Shown here piece by piece: positions 1 through 14,543 of a DNA stretch of 64,000 nt. Both the position numbers and the translations under genes were made by a program. Source of the stretch: Kitagawia praeruptora. Taxonomy: Eukaryota; Streptophyta; Magnoliopsida; Apiales; Apiaceae. The DNA lies in assembly GCA_037693485.1 (NCBI GenBank), contig CM075349.1, positions 69,047,001 through 69,111,000 of the forward strand, given 5' to 3'. A model generated the notes under the pieces. That model was not told the origin of the DNA and made no database searches. It worked only from the letters and a program-made list of their open reading frames with translations. Each line of letters begins with the position of its first letter. Within the stretch, counting starts at the first letter, position 1.

Positions 1-105
1 ATGTTCCACTTTTATTTTTGTAACAAAGAGGTAGATGATCCGAGCCTTAACTTTTATGTCCTGAAATGTACAGTATCTAAATCTCCAACTTAACTAATAT
101 AACAG

Positions 106-3100
106 GTAGAGGGAACATCCCAAGAGTGTCAGAGGACTTGAAGAATGCGTTATCCACATTTCAACAGACGTTCGTAGTATCCGATGCAACAAAACCTGAT
201 TTTCCCATCCTCTATGCCAGCGCTGGTTTCTTTAAAATGACCGGTTACACTGCCAAAGAAGTTATTGGTAGAAACTGGTATGTAATTTTTTTAGCTCCTT
301 TCTGCAATACATTACTGCAATTTTTCTTTTTTTCTTTTTTTTTTTTCACTTTCGCTCAGTTGGTATCCTGAGCAGTGTAGCCTAATCCTCTGCCTATATA
401 TGTACAGTCGGTTCATGCAGGGCGCAGATACAAATGCAGAAGATGTAGGGAAAATAAGGGAAGCATTACAGGAGGGGAAGAGTTACTGTGGAAGGTTACT
501 GAATTACAAGAAAGACGGAACTCCTTTCTGGAACCTTCTCACTATTTCCCCCATCAAGGATGAAGATGGCAATACCCTCAAATTCATTGGGTATGTTAAT
601 TAATATCATACACACACATGATTATACAATAGTTCTTCCCAGTTTTAATACTAACACTCCATGTACGAATTACGATCTTTTAATTTACATAGGGGTCGTA
701 TTAGTGTTAGTACTTGTTTGTATTTCGTTTTGTTCTAAAACTTTAACAATTTGAAAGAACAAATACACACAAGTTGAAGTAAAATGCCTCTATGAACAAC
801 TCGATTTGAGTAGTATTCAAAACAAATTATAAAGTGCTATATCCCGAGTTCGTGTAGTTGTGTTTTGGATCATATATATGACCAACTCCAATGTTTAAAT
901 CTTCCACCGTCACTTTGTAGCATTCCAAATGGTTGTGATCGCTGATACTAAACCACATAATTCAATAGTTACTAGAAAATTAGAAATATAAAGTGTATGA
1001 AATACTATACAAATTATTTTTGTTTTTCTTAAAAAAAAAATAATCAAAATTGCATTATTCTGGCGATTTTAATGGAGGTCTGATTTCCAAACATGAATTG
1101 TTTTGATGTTAAAATTGGGTGCAGAATGCAAGTGGAGGTGAGCAAGCATACAGAGGGTGCCAAGGAGAACAGCCTTCGTCCCAATGGACTTCCAGAATCT
1201 TTAATTCGATATGATGGTAAATATTATAGTAATCTATTCCCTTAAATATTATAAAAAAAATAGAAACTAAGTGGATTCATGCATGCAGCTCGGCAGAAAG
1301 AGATGGCAACTAGTTCAGTGACTGAGCTATTGCAAGCAGTGAAGAGGCCGAGAGCACTAAGCGAATCCACTAATATTCGTCCCGTCATTACAAGGAAATC
1401 TGCGCCAGGCAGTGATCAGGAGCGACTGGATGCCCTTGGGAAGCGAACCACAGAAAACATGGCTCCACTTCCGCCCTCAAGGAGAAACTCTCATACTGGC
1501 GTCAGAACCACAATGCAGCAAATTAATGAAGTCCCAGACAAGAAAATCAAGAAAACCACACGTCGTTCTTTCATGGGGTACATTTAATACTTTCAATATT
1601 AATTGTATTGTCGAATTATGCACGCATGCAGGGATCCGCCTCTGAATGCATTCAAAATAGTGTAGCAATACTAAAGAATGTCTGGGTGTTCTATATAAAT
1701 ACTGCAGGCTGATAAAGAAGAATAGAGCTAGTTCTGAGAATGATGAGTTTGGTACTGGTGGATTTGACGAGGAGAGTGATGATGATGATGATTATCGGCC
1801 AGAGAGTTTGGATAACAAAGCAAGAAAGAAAGAAATGAGAAAGGGTATTGATCTTGCAACTACTCTTGAACGCATTGAGAAAAACTTTGTCATTACTGAT
1901 CCTAGGCTTCCCGACAATCCCATTGTAAGTCCTTTTTCAATTTTCAGCTGCTTAACATTAATTAATTTTCAGTTTTCCTTTCAATTTTATTTACAAATAT
2001 ACATAAGATGACACTAATTTGTCAAATAAACAGATTTTCGCATCTGATAGCTTCTTGGAGTTGACAGAGTATAGTCGTGAAGAAATCTTGGGGAGAAACT
2101 GCAGGTGAGGACTGAAACACAGTCACTGATTTACCCTGTGTGACTTGTGATATGAGTGTTCTATAATTTGGTTTTATCTTAATTTTAGTCCACTGAGTCA
2201 TGCTCATAATTTTAAGCATTACTGAGTAATCTTTTCTGTATTAGTACTAGTTAAATGAAATTGGCTTGAATTGCTGTTATAGGTTTCTTCAGGGACCAGA
2301 AACTGATCCAGCCACTGTGAGGAAAATTAGGGATGCAATCGATAACAATAAGGATGTTACTGTTCAACTTATTAACTATACTAAAACTGGTACATTTGGC
2401 TTAATTTTGTATTTACTTTGTACTTTTGATTGAACAATTCTTGGCTTTCTTATATTCATGTGTTTGTGTGCTTTTTTATGGTTCATCTTAGTCACTATAT
2501 TTCATTTTGCTCTCACTCAGGCAAGAAATTCTGGAATTTGTTTCATCTGCAGCCTATGCGTGACCAAAAGGTACAGTACCACCAAAGTCAGGCTAATAGG
2601 ATTGTCGCATATGCACATTAACTTGATAATTTATTTTCTTGTTCACAGGGAGAGGTTCAGTATTTCATTGGGGTACAACTCGATGGAAGTAAACATGTTG
2701 AGCCACTCCAGAACAGTATTCCTGAGGCTACCGTGAAAGAGAGTTCTAAGCTGGTAACTATGTCTAACTTGAGCAACCTTCCCAACTTTTTTTTTTTTTG
2801 TACTACAAGTGGTTTTTTTTGTTCATTCTCACAAGTTCATTCTAATCTATATTCAGGTGAAAGAAACTGCAGAAAATGTTGACGAAGCAGTAAGAGAGCT
2901 CCCAGATGCTAATTCTGTAAGCACTGTCCTGCATTACAAAATTTGAAATTGCTTTTCCCGGTTTAGATTTGTGACACTGCTCTACTTAATCAACCTTCAG
3001 ACGCCAGAAGATTTATGGAAGAATCATTCCAAGGTGGTTCAGCCAAAGCCTCACAGAAAGGACAGTTCGTCATGGCAAGCTATTCAAAAGGTAAATGCAT

Positions 3101-6100
3101 GTTTTGCAACTCAATTTAGTGCTAAAAATTCTGTTGATCAAACTATTGCATATTGAAACAACAGAGCATCATTGTGCATAACTGATATAATCTTCATAAT
3201 GAAAAGATATCATAAATTTCATATTTATTTCTAGTATCATAGATTTGATTGACTTTTAGATAAATCATGATGCTGAATTTGTTGTTAATATTTCAACCCC
3301 TCCTTTTGGACAATACATTTCAGATCCTCAATAGTGGCGAACAACTAGGCTTGAAGCATTTCAAGCCAGTAAAGCCTTTAGGGTCTGGAGATACCGGCAG
3401 GTTTGACTTGAGTTACTTTCTGTGTTATCATATTTCTTGAATATCTGATAATTTATTTTTTCTATGCAAACATTGCTGTAACTTTGTTCACATAAATTGC
3501 AGTGTGCATTTGGTGGAATTGTGTGATAGTGGTGAATACTTTGCAATGAAAGCAATGGACAAAGGAATTATGCTCAATCGCAACAAGGTATTGAACATCA
3601 AATTCAGTGCCTAACTTTGTAAACTAAAAAAAGTACTTTTAGTTGACTTGAGTATAATGTAGCTGCAGAATAAACTGTTTCCATCTTTTCCTGCAGGTCC
3701 ATAGAGCTTGTGCGGAAAGAGAGATATTGGATATGCTAGATCACCCTTTCCTTCCTGCATTATATGCTTCATTTCAGGTGAGAAAAAACTTTAGACAATA
3801 TAAATTCAGCACTGGAGTGCCTATAACTACAAGTAGGTGTTTTAAATATGTATGCAACTTATAGTTCCCTTTCACAGTCTCAAACTTCATATCAGTCATA
3901 AAAATACGATTTTTTAATCTATGTACTTTTTGGAAAGGAAAATGAAATCAGGTTGGTGTTCTAGATGCTAATAACTTACAACTAGCACACTACTCTCTGC
4001 CTTCATTTACCTCTAATTATTTCATCTCCTAAACATTTTGCAGACTAGTACACATATTTGTCTGATAACTGATTATTGTTCCGGAGGTGAGCTATTCGTA
4101 CTTTTGGACAGACAACCAACTAAGGTCGTGAGTGAAGATGCTGTAAGGTAGAGTATAAAGAGCTACTAGTATTAATCAAGTATAAAAAAGTTTAAAAAAC
4201 CTTAATTATGGTGCCTTTGTGTTTTCAATACAATATCAAGATCCTATGTTCGTTAATCTTCTTTCACTAGTTCTGTCCATAATTTGTCCATCCAACTATG
4301 CTAAGTTGACGTAAACCTCTACTTAATTGTAGATTCTTCGCTGCTGAAGTTGTTGTAGCTTTGGAGTACCTTCACTGTCAAGGTAAACCTTATGCTCATA
4401 TTGTTTTTCTACCTTTAAATTTGAGTGATATATATAAATTAAACATTGTTCTTGTACTACAAGCATTTCCAAACTTAAAAGGATATCTCCGAAGAGTACT
4501 CATTTTCTTCTTGTGATATTCATTGTAAGATTTTCATTTCAGCGAAATTAGTTTGGAACCTAATACAAGTATAACATGCATATCTGCAACATTTTCCTCT
4601 GAATAGTGGACTCTTAACTGATGATTCTGATACCTAGTTGCTACATATACCTGGACACAGGTATTATTTACAGGGATTTGAAGCCTGAAAATATTTTAAT
4701 CCAAAGCACTGGTCATGTGGCTTTAACAGATTTTGATTTGTCCTGCTTAACATCCTGCAAGCCACAGGTGTGTCTGCATTTCTATTTTCAAAAAATAAAA
4801 TAATAGTTAACTCTACTATTCAAGGGGCCAAGTTCGTGGCACTGAATATTATTACTAAGAGGATTTGTGGACCACTTCTTCTATGCAGCTTCTGATTCCA
4901 GATATAAATAATAAGAGTAAGCATAAAAAAGGTCCAATCTTCATGGCGGAGCCAATGAGAGCGTCAAACTCTTTTGTTGGAACAGAAGAGTACATAGCTC
5001 CTGTTAGTTTATTCCAGAGCCCTCTTCTCTAGTGAAAACTATAAATTTTTTGCTGATTTTTTAAATAAAATGCATTGAATCTCGATAATTTTAGATCTGC
5101 ATCAAACAATTTTCGTAATGAAACTAAAATTGGCTTTTGCAGTTAGATTGTAAATATATTTTTATTTGACACTGTTTTGTAATATGCAGGAAATCATATC
5201 AGGTGAAGGCCATACTAGTGCTGTGGACTGGTGGGCTCTTGGTAACTAAATTTTGACTCTTAGGAGATTACATCAGAAATTTGTACAAGTTTTCTTGTAG
5301 AAGTAATTTAAATCTGCATAACATGACTCTACTAATCTTTATCATTTTACTTCAGGAATCCTTTTGTATGAAATGTTGTATGGATATACACCATTTAGGG
5401 GAAAGACAAGGCAAAGGACATTTGCCAACATTCTGCACAAGGATCTTAAATTCCCAGGAAGTAAAGCGGTGAGTTTCGGATACATAAACTAGAAACGATC
5501 GTTTCTTAATGCTGCAGTGAAAGTAGACCTAATCTTTTCTTTCATAAACAGTTAAACATAAGTACTGAATCATGAATAGATGAATATGTGGATAGACTTT
5601 TACTTGTGTTGTTAATAATCCACTTCATTACAATACTAGCAGATTTTACAATTTTAGGATTGATTCTTTTGCTGCAGGTGAGTCTCTCAGCGAAGCAGCT
5701 AATTTATCGATTGTTACAGAGAGATCCAAAGAATAGATTGGGATCTCGCGAAGGTGCCAATGAGATCAAACAGCATCCATTCTTCCGGGGAATCAACTGG
5801 GCTCTAGTCCGTTGTGAGGTAAAACAATAGCCAGAGTAGGAAAAAATCTGATATGATAATAGAGCTAAACTTTTAGTAATTGAGCAATGTACAGTGACTA
5901 TGTTAAAGAATGTGAGTTTGGCTAAACTTTCTTTCCTTTCAGAAAAGAGTAGCTAAAAATAATTTCTGGCGACCATCAGATAAAAGTGTAACCAAACAAG
6001 ATCTTAAGCACTTAATTTACACAGCTTGATCTTAGTATCTGCAGGCTGCAGTTAGACACTTGGACTCTAATATTTAATTGTGAATATAATGTTGATTAAG

Positions 6101-6231
6101 TAATGACTAGATTTTGCATGATTTTTCAGAATCCTCCGAAGCTCGATGCTCCTCTTTTTGGGACAGAAGATGAAACTGAAGATACAGAAGTCGACCCCGG
6201 GCTACAAGATTTACAGACAAATGTTTTCTAA
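106..6231 (+). CDS. PHOT2: phototropin-2 blue-light receptor kinase (5' end outside window)
   Basis: Plasma-membrane blue-light receptor Ser/Thr kinase controlling phototropism, chloroplast movement and stomatal opening. Exons read by eye: 106-277, 408-590, 1125-1216, 1289-1577, 1708-1924, 2034-2104, 2283-2389, 2521-2570, 2649-2753, 2857-2916, 3001-3090, 3324-3400, 3503-3587, 3697-3777, 4044-4147, 4333-4382, 4661-4767, 4889-5002, 5190-5241, 5356-5468, 5678-5818, 6130-6231. All introns are GT-AG and the sum is 820 codons with stop. Order of domains: LOV1 (flavin cysteine in GRNCRFMQG, split by the first intron), linker, LOV2 (GRNCRFLQGPETD), then an AGC-VIII kinase with GSGDTG loop, AMK lysine, YRDLKPEN, DFD in place of DFG, and GTEEYIAPE. 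The stretch NVDEAVRELPDAN after LOV2 and the short tail favour PHOT2 over PHOT1. The N-terminus (roughly 100 residues in relatives) lies upstream of the window. LOV1 has Met where family members usually have Leu (FMQG for FLQG). Confidence 0.96.
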
Positions 6232-8227
6232 ACTACTTCTCTTTTCACTTGTTTTATTTGCAGAGTCATGTGTGTTTCCTTCAATTTCATCTCCTGCTTC
6301 AGAGATTCAGTTTTATCTATGTTTCCACTATTCATATCTGCCTCAAAAGCTGGCCTTCCTCTAACAATTTCAAGAAGCTGGAGGCACTTGATCCTTTTGT
6401 TTTTATTTCATGTTGTGTAATCTATGCATCTTATCCAATAATCTATGTATCTTATCCTAGAATAAGGAAAAGAGCAAAGTCGTCGTCTTATTTGTTCATT
6501 GTTTAATATCTTCAAGTTCGAAATAATTTGATTTTTTTTTTAAAAAAAAAAAACTAGTTTTGTCTCTCTTAATTTTATGGATGCATACACTGCCCAATAC
6601 GTTTTTTTGTAATTTTCTTAAACATTTGAAACAATTGACTCTTGTTAACTCTTAAACACTTGAAACAAAGCACTCTCTGGCAACTCTTAATAGAAGAAAA
6701 TATGATAAAACCAAAATAATAGTCGACTTCCTGGGATGCATGGTGGTATCTAAGTACTGCTAGAAATGTAAATATATTAGCTGCATACAGATAGCAATCC
6801 AATGTACTGTAGTGAATTTAATTGCTCGTCCAACAGATGTATCAACAAGCTGCGTAAAGATTTCTCATGTTTATGAAAGGAACCACGATTTAGGAAGTTT
6901 GTGTAAAAGAGTTGTGGTAAAAAAGTGAGCGACTATGTAGTAGATATGGAAGATACAAATAAGCACTTCTGGGTATGTACTTGTTATGAACCGTGCAACT
7001 GTTGCTTGCTTGGTTATAAAAAAAACCAACTGTAAGTTCATACTCTGTTAAAACTGACTTTATGGCAGCAGCTATATGGATGCAAATTCTTTGAGAAACA
7101 GTGGATGCACACGGAGGAAGAATAATTATCTGTCATAATAGCAAGCATATGTATTTGATATTTTATTTTCCTGGAGATTTTGTCAAGAACGGTACTGTGA
7201 AGATAATATATGCTATGGTGTGCATAATCAAGTTATTGATGTGTTGACGAATTGAAATGGGAAGCTTTTGAGCGACTTTGTGAGGGTTTTTGATGTATGT
7301 ATAGTACCTGAGTTGAAATAATTGCAAGAGCAGGGAGGGTTTGTTAGACCAACTATACTGTAGGGAAGTGTGCAAAATGGACTTCCAATTATCCAGCTCT
7401 ACCCACTCAATGTGCTCAGTTCAATGAAGGTGCAGCATATTACTTTCAGTTGGTAAATTGTAGGTCAACATCTAGTTCGACATATATCAAAACATGGAAG
7501 CTGAGGGAACCCAGATTAAAGATAAACAGAAAAAAACAGTTTGTATGCTTTTACGTATATTAGATGCATTCTCAATAGAGCAGGTTGTTTTTACATGAAT
7601 AGGTCTCTGTTTTTATTGTTAAACATTCCTACATGCGTCTGAGTTGTGTTGATACTTTTTAAGTTCTCTGTTTTTCTACTGGAGAAAGGAGTTGCAAGGC
7701 ATTGGTTTAACTTTTTGAAAATATTTTCAAAAATGCTACCTGTAGTTGCAAATAAGGTTGCAACTCTGGCACCGCAGATGAAAATCGGTTGCAAATGAGG
7801 TTGCAAACCAGGTTGTAAATGTTGCAACCGAATTTTTGAAAAAAAGTTTTGCAACTTGGGTATTTTTGAAAATTTAAACTTTTGCAACTGAAATCAGCAG
7901 AAAAATTAACTATTTCCTTTTCTTTTCTTTTATCACCACGCTGAAAAACAATAGCATCCTCAGAATCTCAATTACGTCTTAGTTGGCTCAGTGTAGCAAA
8001 ATGAATCGAATAATTTAGTGGTAAAATAAGCACAAAACAGCGTATCTGGAATGTTTCAATGAATTGAAACTCCCATTTTCTTTAGCAGTATACATATGGT
8101 AGAATTTAAAAAAAAAACCGCAAGGGAAATGGATAATAGGTATTCCACATGCCTTCCAATCCATATTTTGACTAACATATACTTGTGTACTGTACAAAGT
8201 CCTATTCTGGTTGCTCCCCCGCCTGTT
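6232..8227. other. intergenic spacer between convergent PHOT2 and kinesin-5 genes
   Basis: This holds the 3' untranslated and termination regions of two convergent genes. No coding region can be supported. From about 7690 to 7890 there is a patch rich in the word GTTGCAA, bounded by an inverted ATTTTCAAAAAT word near 7725 and 7870. It resembles the GTTGCAA-rich fold-back element at 16.4-17.2 kb and is probably a decayed relative. Confidence 0.6.
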
Positions 8228-11200
8228 TTAGTTGATTGTAGTGAGGGGAACTCGGGAGTCCCCAAGAATGTATTGCTTTATATCTCCATTTGCATATTTT
8301 GAAGCTTTTGATTCCCAGAATGACTTCAACAGTTCCTCAAATGCGGGTGTTCTAAGTTCTTCAATAGATGTGATACTCGGAAGATTAAATGATCTCTTTT
8401 TCGGCGTAGAGCATGATGGTTGATCCACCTGTTTGTAATATAAAAGAATAGAAGAACAAACCTTACATACATTATTAGGAAACTGGAATATACACTTCAA
8501 TAGAATGGTGGTAGGGTCAGAGTTATTATACTATTAAGTAGCAGAACAGGAAATGCATATGTATTATGCTTACCACGTATTCAGTTAGGAGGCATTTTCC
8601 TGCATCTTCTGTGATCTCTACAATCTTGTGGTAGTGTCCGCTCTTCAGCTCCCTTAGTTCTCCACAGCAGGGAGTAATCATAGAATCAAGATTACTACAT
8701 GCATCATGGTCTAGTTGCAATGAGTCTGCAAGGGTTTGTTGTATTAGTCGGGCTAGTCTCCGATGCCAACTAGACACATTACATGACAAACTAGATACAT
8801 ATGGTCTATCAAGCAGATGAAATTCTAAACATCGAGATAACTATCCTAACGTGGCCTCATTTAATTATAGGTATTTCATGTTATATAATTTATTTTCTAT
8901 TATAAGTATCCCCTGGTATAAAACCAAGCTCCAAGACTTGTTGCACATAGAATTCAATAATTTTTGTAATGATGTTCATTATTTGGTACCAAGTATAAAC
9001 GAACTAGATACTCACGGTCTATGGAAGCAATGAAATTCTTGCTTGCTGCATTTGCATCTTCAAGGACAGATGACACAGCAGTAGAAAAGCGAGAACGTAA
9101 CATTTGATTAGCATCCACTCCTTCCCTATTGTGAAAAACAAGAAACATTAATACATCATACAAAATTTAGATATATTTAGGAACATAGGAACCTGTTTGT
9201 AAGATTTTCACAAACCTTATTATGTCATTAACAGAAGCAACATTGCTTTTCTCTAGACTAAGCAAGGATTCTTGAGCACTGCTCCATTGCTGCTGTCCCA
9301 TTTTCGCCTTCTGTAAACTGCCATATCATATGATTGAATATTAAGTTGAATGTTTTTAACAGGAAAATATAAGTTCAACACCAGAAAATGACTATAGTTA
9401 TAATCTGATAATCACAAGCGGCCGATACCATTTCTGGAGAACTTCCTCGATATCTTTCTTTCCACTCTCCACAGCAGCAGTATCCTCGCTATAATGTGTT
9501 TCAGCTTTTCCAATGTAGCTAGACCATTCGACCTTAACGGAAGCTGTTGAATTTTGCATAGTTGACATCTCTTGTTGTAATTTACTGGTCCTGCTGGCTG
9601 CACTGTCTCGAAGGCCAGTGACTGCAGTGTGAACCTGAATAATGTGAAGAGAATCATATGATCAAGAACACAACTTCAATGTAAATGTGCAACGGTGATC
9701 CAATACATCAGTGATATGAAACCAAGTCAAGAATATCATTAACTCATAATCAAAGCATGCAAGGGAGTCGATGCACAAAATTTCAAACTATATCTTCACT
9801 AAATTTATACCAGAAAGAAAAATGTACACTAATTGCAGATCGAAGAAATTTCATATAAATGACAAAGAAATTGACTGTTCACCTAATTGCAGATAGAAGA
9901 TAAGATTTCTGTGATTTAGTATGCTTACAGTTGAATTTCATTCATAAGACTTCCCCAGTAGGCTACTTGAAGCGTTTTATAGTAAAAATGAACAGGTATT
10001 CAATTAAAGCATCAATGAGATTTATAGTTATCTCTACAGCTAAACAAGAAGACTCTTGTCCACACAGAAATATAACATATACTTCTTCACTATTCGTTTA
10101 TTATGCATCTAATGCACCATAAAGAATTATGCTGCAACCCAAAACAAAGTAAAGTTGTAATAGAAGTCACTGTTAATATTCTAATGATTTATGAAAATAA
10201 AAATTTGGGGCTATATACCAGTTTCTTCTTCCTAGAATTTGAGCTGGCAAGTAGTTCTGCAACCTTTTCTAAAATTTGTCTTTCCTCATTGGCGGCACAT
10301 TCCTGGGAATAAACAGAGACATTTAGACATTATATGGAAACGCTGTATGCATGTTGCTCTGACTCAAATAAAATAGCTTTAGTACCTCAAACTTCTTTTC
10401 AAGTTCAGACAATTTCTGGTCATTGTCTGTTTGTGCTTCCTCTACGATCTCGCTCAAATTGGATGCATGGGTGTCTAATGTATTGAAAAAGTTTACAGTA
10501 ATCTGAGAAATTGATCGTGTGGTTTCCATAGCCCTGGAATGTGCCTGCATAAATGTTGTCAACATTAGTATACATAGTATTCGAGATGTTATAACTGTAA
10601 AAGTAAGAACTACTAACTTCTCGCTGCTGTTGTGCATAAGAAGCCATTTTATCCTCCTGACTGAAGAGACTTCTTTGAAGATCATTAAGTAGTGTATCAG
10701 CCTCTGAGGCTATTGCTTTGAAATGCTGGCATTTTACAAGTGAAAGTCAACACAGACGGTAAAAAATATATTTTCAATTACAGAAACAATCTTTTAGAGA
10801 TACATACATCCTCAAGAGCAGATGAATGCTTAGAGACTTCACTGTTTAATTGTCCAACTGTTGACTTAGAATTTTCATCAAGCTCCCCTGCTATGTCATC
10901 CAAAGCTTCGATGCCAGAACCATACATGGTTTTTAACTTTATTAGTTTTTCTCTAAGTTCTTCAGTAGCCTGAATACACCAAAAAAGAAAAAAAAACTCT
11001 GATCACAAACTGTAAAAAACCAATAAACATTTTTTGCATTCCAACTCTTACAAAATCGTACCTCTGCCTTTGTGGATACAAATGATTGCATATCTTCCTC
11101 CATGCCTCTTAATTGCTGCTCTTGTTGTGTGACAGAAGCTGCCACAGTCTTGTGCAAGATTTCAAGTTGCTGGGATAATTGAGCCTGGAATTTCTGAATG

Positions 11201-14200
11201 AGGATTCGATTTCCAGTTTCTATCTTGTCCTTGCGCTCTGAGTAATCAGCAGAAGATGTTAGTAAATAAGCATGAGTAAAAAATCACTAAAGTGGTTTTG
11301 ATATCTTAATGTTGCATACAGATTACAGACCAATCTTGGTGAAAAGGCTAGACACATCTAATGCAGCACTCTCGAGCTCTGCTCGTAGCTCGAATGCCCG
11401 CTCAATAAGTGATCGCTCTGACAATTAACAAACAACCAAATTTCATTGTCAGAATTTCATAAATGATTATGTGGAGTTCTATTGTCAAATATCAGTCACA
11501 ATTTCATAAATGACAAACTATGTGGAATACCATTCACCCTTAAAAGTAATATATGGTTAAATTCAGTTGAAGATGGGAAGCACTGACAAATAAGAACTAA
11601 TGGTTGGCAATAATTTGACAGGAGATAAAATACAATTTAAAGCATTATTCTGCAGAATTAAATTATTCTGAGTACCTCTGGCTAAAATTTTCCTAAGTAC
11701 AACAGGGAATATTCAACTTACCTGACTTGATAAGATTGGAAATCAGATATTCTTTCTCTTTAATGGTTGCATTTGCTTGTCTATGTCTTTCTTCAAGATC
11801 AACCAAGGCATGTTCTGTTTCATGGAGCTTTTTCTGAAGTAAAACAAAAATGCAACAATATGATTATTTTTAGGAAAAAAACAAGAGGAAATAAATTATT
11901 GTACAAGTTAATACCTCAGTTTTCTCTAGCTTATCACTTAATTCTGCTGTAAGTTGCAGCTGAGAATTGTGAAGTCCCTGGAGCTCCAAAAATTGCTGTG
12001 AATAATAAAAGAAAAACTGTTAAGCAAATTCTATCACTGAAAGTTTATCGGTAAAAAGCATTTAAGAATGTCAAAAACGGCAATTACCTTGTCTCTTGAT
12101 TCAAAATCAAGCTCCATGCGCTCAATCTTTTCAGCCATTGCCTGCAAAAAAAATCATCAAACGAAACTCAATACTTCTTCACTACCTATAAACTATACTC
12201 TCTAAGTAGGTGAGTTTAACCCCCTTGAATAAACTACCAGAACTAACCTTCTTATCTGCTTCATCCTGAAGATAGCGATCTTTTGGTATATATATTCCAT
12301 TTTTCTCTCTTGCAGAAAATACCTCTTTTATAAGAATAACAATAACAATAAATAAGACATTACGCAAACTGTAAAAGAAGGAAATTATTCTGTGGGATCT
12401 GACATAGAGAGGTGATAAGCATCAGATTCCAAGCTATAATTATACCTTGTTTAAGCCTGTCAATCTCAGAGTACAAGTCCTTGATCATTGCCGATTTCAT
12501 CATTTTCTGATTGATCTGAAATTATAATCAACAAAACAATTAAAATCAGGCAAAGGAAAAAGAAGGAGAAAAGAACGTGATAAGAATAAAGACACTGGTA
12601 GCACCTAAGTAGTGACTGACCTCTGGTTTGTTTTTGATGTTTTTAGCACGGTGTGCATAATCTAAAGTGCTAAGTGTCTCTTCCAAACTATAGACCGAGG
12701 GTGATATTGTGGCAATTATGCATGTCTTCGTCTTCCCTCCCAGGGAATCTCTCAGTAACCTAGTCAATTTGCTATCCCTGCCATTTTAAAATAATTATGT
12801 TGATAAGTAGTTTGTCCAATTCCACATGAAACATATCGCTAGCTATGGTTGCTAATTGAGAAACACCTGTATGGTACATGGCCGGAGTGCTCCACTAGTG
12901 CATTTATAACTCGACCAAGTGTAAGCAAGCTTTTGTTAATCTCTCCAGCTTCCCTTGCTCGTCCCTTCAAAAAAGACCAATAAATTCTTATTAACCATTG
13001 AGCACGAGATGGTAAGCGTCCAAGACAACCTTGTTTGTCGTCTACATTCTTATAAAGTTTTAGACTTGGACTTTACCTCTCTCGCACCAGAACGCGAGAT
13101 ATTCTCAGAACCAGCTAGGTCAACAAGATTGAGCTTCCCACACTTGATCATTTCCTCCCCTTCTGGAGTACACTCCTTAATGTGAATTGTAATAGAAAAT
13201 ATTGAGTGAGACCGGCTACTTTGTTTGTTAAGAAGGGTCTCCGCCGTACGCCTTTTAGCAGAACCTTTCTCCAAAATTTTGTATATTTCATTTGCAGTGC
13301 ATACTATTTCCTCTTCCAGTCCTCGAACAAAAACACCACCCTTCCCATCCTCCATTAGCGCTATGGGTTTCTTAGATTTATCATCAACGAATTTTGAAAG
13401 TTCTTCTGGAGCCAAAAGATCAGTTATCTCCTCATTGTACAGCTCAAGAAATGTAACTTTCATGCTATACTCAGCATTTTGAGCTTCTAATATATTAAAA
13501 ATTTGCTTAACAGCTCTCGGAATAACACCTGCATCACTAGGAAACTCCCCATTCTGAACAAGGAACAATATAAGGCTTTAGTTAGAAAAACCAACTATAG
13601 CAATGCAAAGCAGAAGATCTTAGTTTTGTTCTCTGAATATCTCACCTTTTTCCTCCCACCTCCTTCCATTGTATATGTTTTCCCAGTCCCAGTCTGCCCA
13701 TAGGCAAAGATAGTACAATTATATCCCTCAAGAACTTCGAAAACAATAGGCGATACAGCCTGGTCATACAGATCCTTCTGTTGGGACGCCGGACCAAAGA
13801 CCTAGAAAAATTCATCCCAAATTTTTAAATCTACGATAGTTCAACAAGACCAACCATACTTCACTACAATAAATAGCTAAAACAGTGTCGACCGCACATC
13901 AAATTATAGTAAATCGGTATAAATATAAATAGCAGACCTTGTCAAACATGAAGCTTCTATCAATCTGCTTATTAGCAATGCTCTGAACTGCACAAACTTC
14001 TCTTCTATTCTCGGTACACGTAATAACAACCGGTGTATGCACCTTAATTTCATCATCACTCAAAGGCCTATAATACATCATCATCACAACATATTAAAAA
14101 TGTATAGGCTAAGGCTCAAACAATTACCACTTTAGAGTGACAATATGTATCCGTTCTCCATTTTTCCTATGTTGTGAAAATTTTGTTGAAGATGATATTA

Positions 14201-14543
14201 TTTCTTTCCTCAAAATATATTTTAAGAAATTATAGTAACAGATTTGCAAATGCGTGATCATATACAAAAATCAATCGGAAACTAACAAAATATCCTACTA
14301 GTAAGCGATAACGATAATTAATCAGTGATAAAATAATCTAATAAATGTAAAATCTCATTCTCACCTGCATCTGACAATGACTTGCACATTAACACCTTTA
14401 TCTCTATTATCATGCTTAAAACTAGCATTTGCGCCTTCGGATCGCAGATCTCTGATAGCTTTCTCACTCGATTTCGGAGTCTGCGATGGCGAAATCGACA
14501 CGAAACTACCTCCTCCACCTCTTCTACTTCCATTAGACTCCAT
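8228..14543 (-). CDS. KIN5: kinesin-5 (BimC/KRP125-type) mitotic motor
   Basis: Plus-end-directed homotetrameric motor that crosslinks and slides spindle and phragmoplast microtubules. Exons from the 5' end: 14365-14543, 13938-14067, 13646-13801, 13077-13553, 12867-12964, 12621-12777, 12446-12515, 12248-12324, 12088-12141, 11915-11995, 11722-11833, 11331-11417, 11062-11237, 10808-10969, 10618-10725, 10386-10544, 10219-10302, 9429-9634, 9216-9317, 9016-9125, 8574-8725, 8228-8428. The sum is exactly 1046 codons with stop, within the normal plant kinesin-5 size. The start ATG gives MESNGSRRGGGG. Motor hallmarks: YGQTGTGKTYTM (P-loop), NKQSSRSHSIF (switch I), LVDLAGSEN (switch II), then the neck word LDYAHRAKNIKNKPE. 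A long stalk with coiled coil follows, then the conserved tail word RTPAFEELLKSFWE (BimC-box region) and an end in RVPLTTIN. The motor belongs to the KRP125 group; which of the several plant paralogues it is cannot be told here. Confidence 0.96.
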
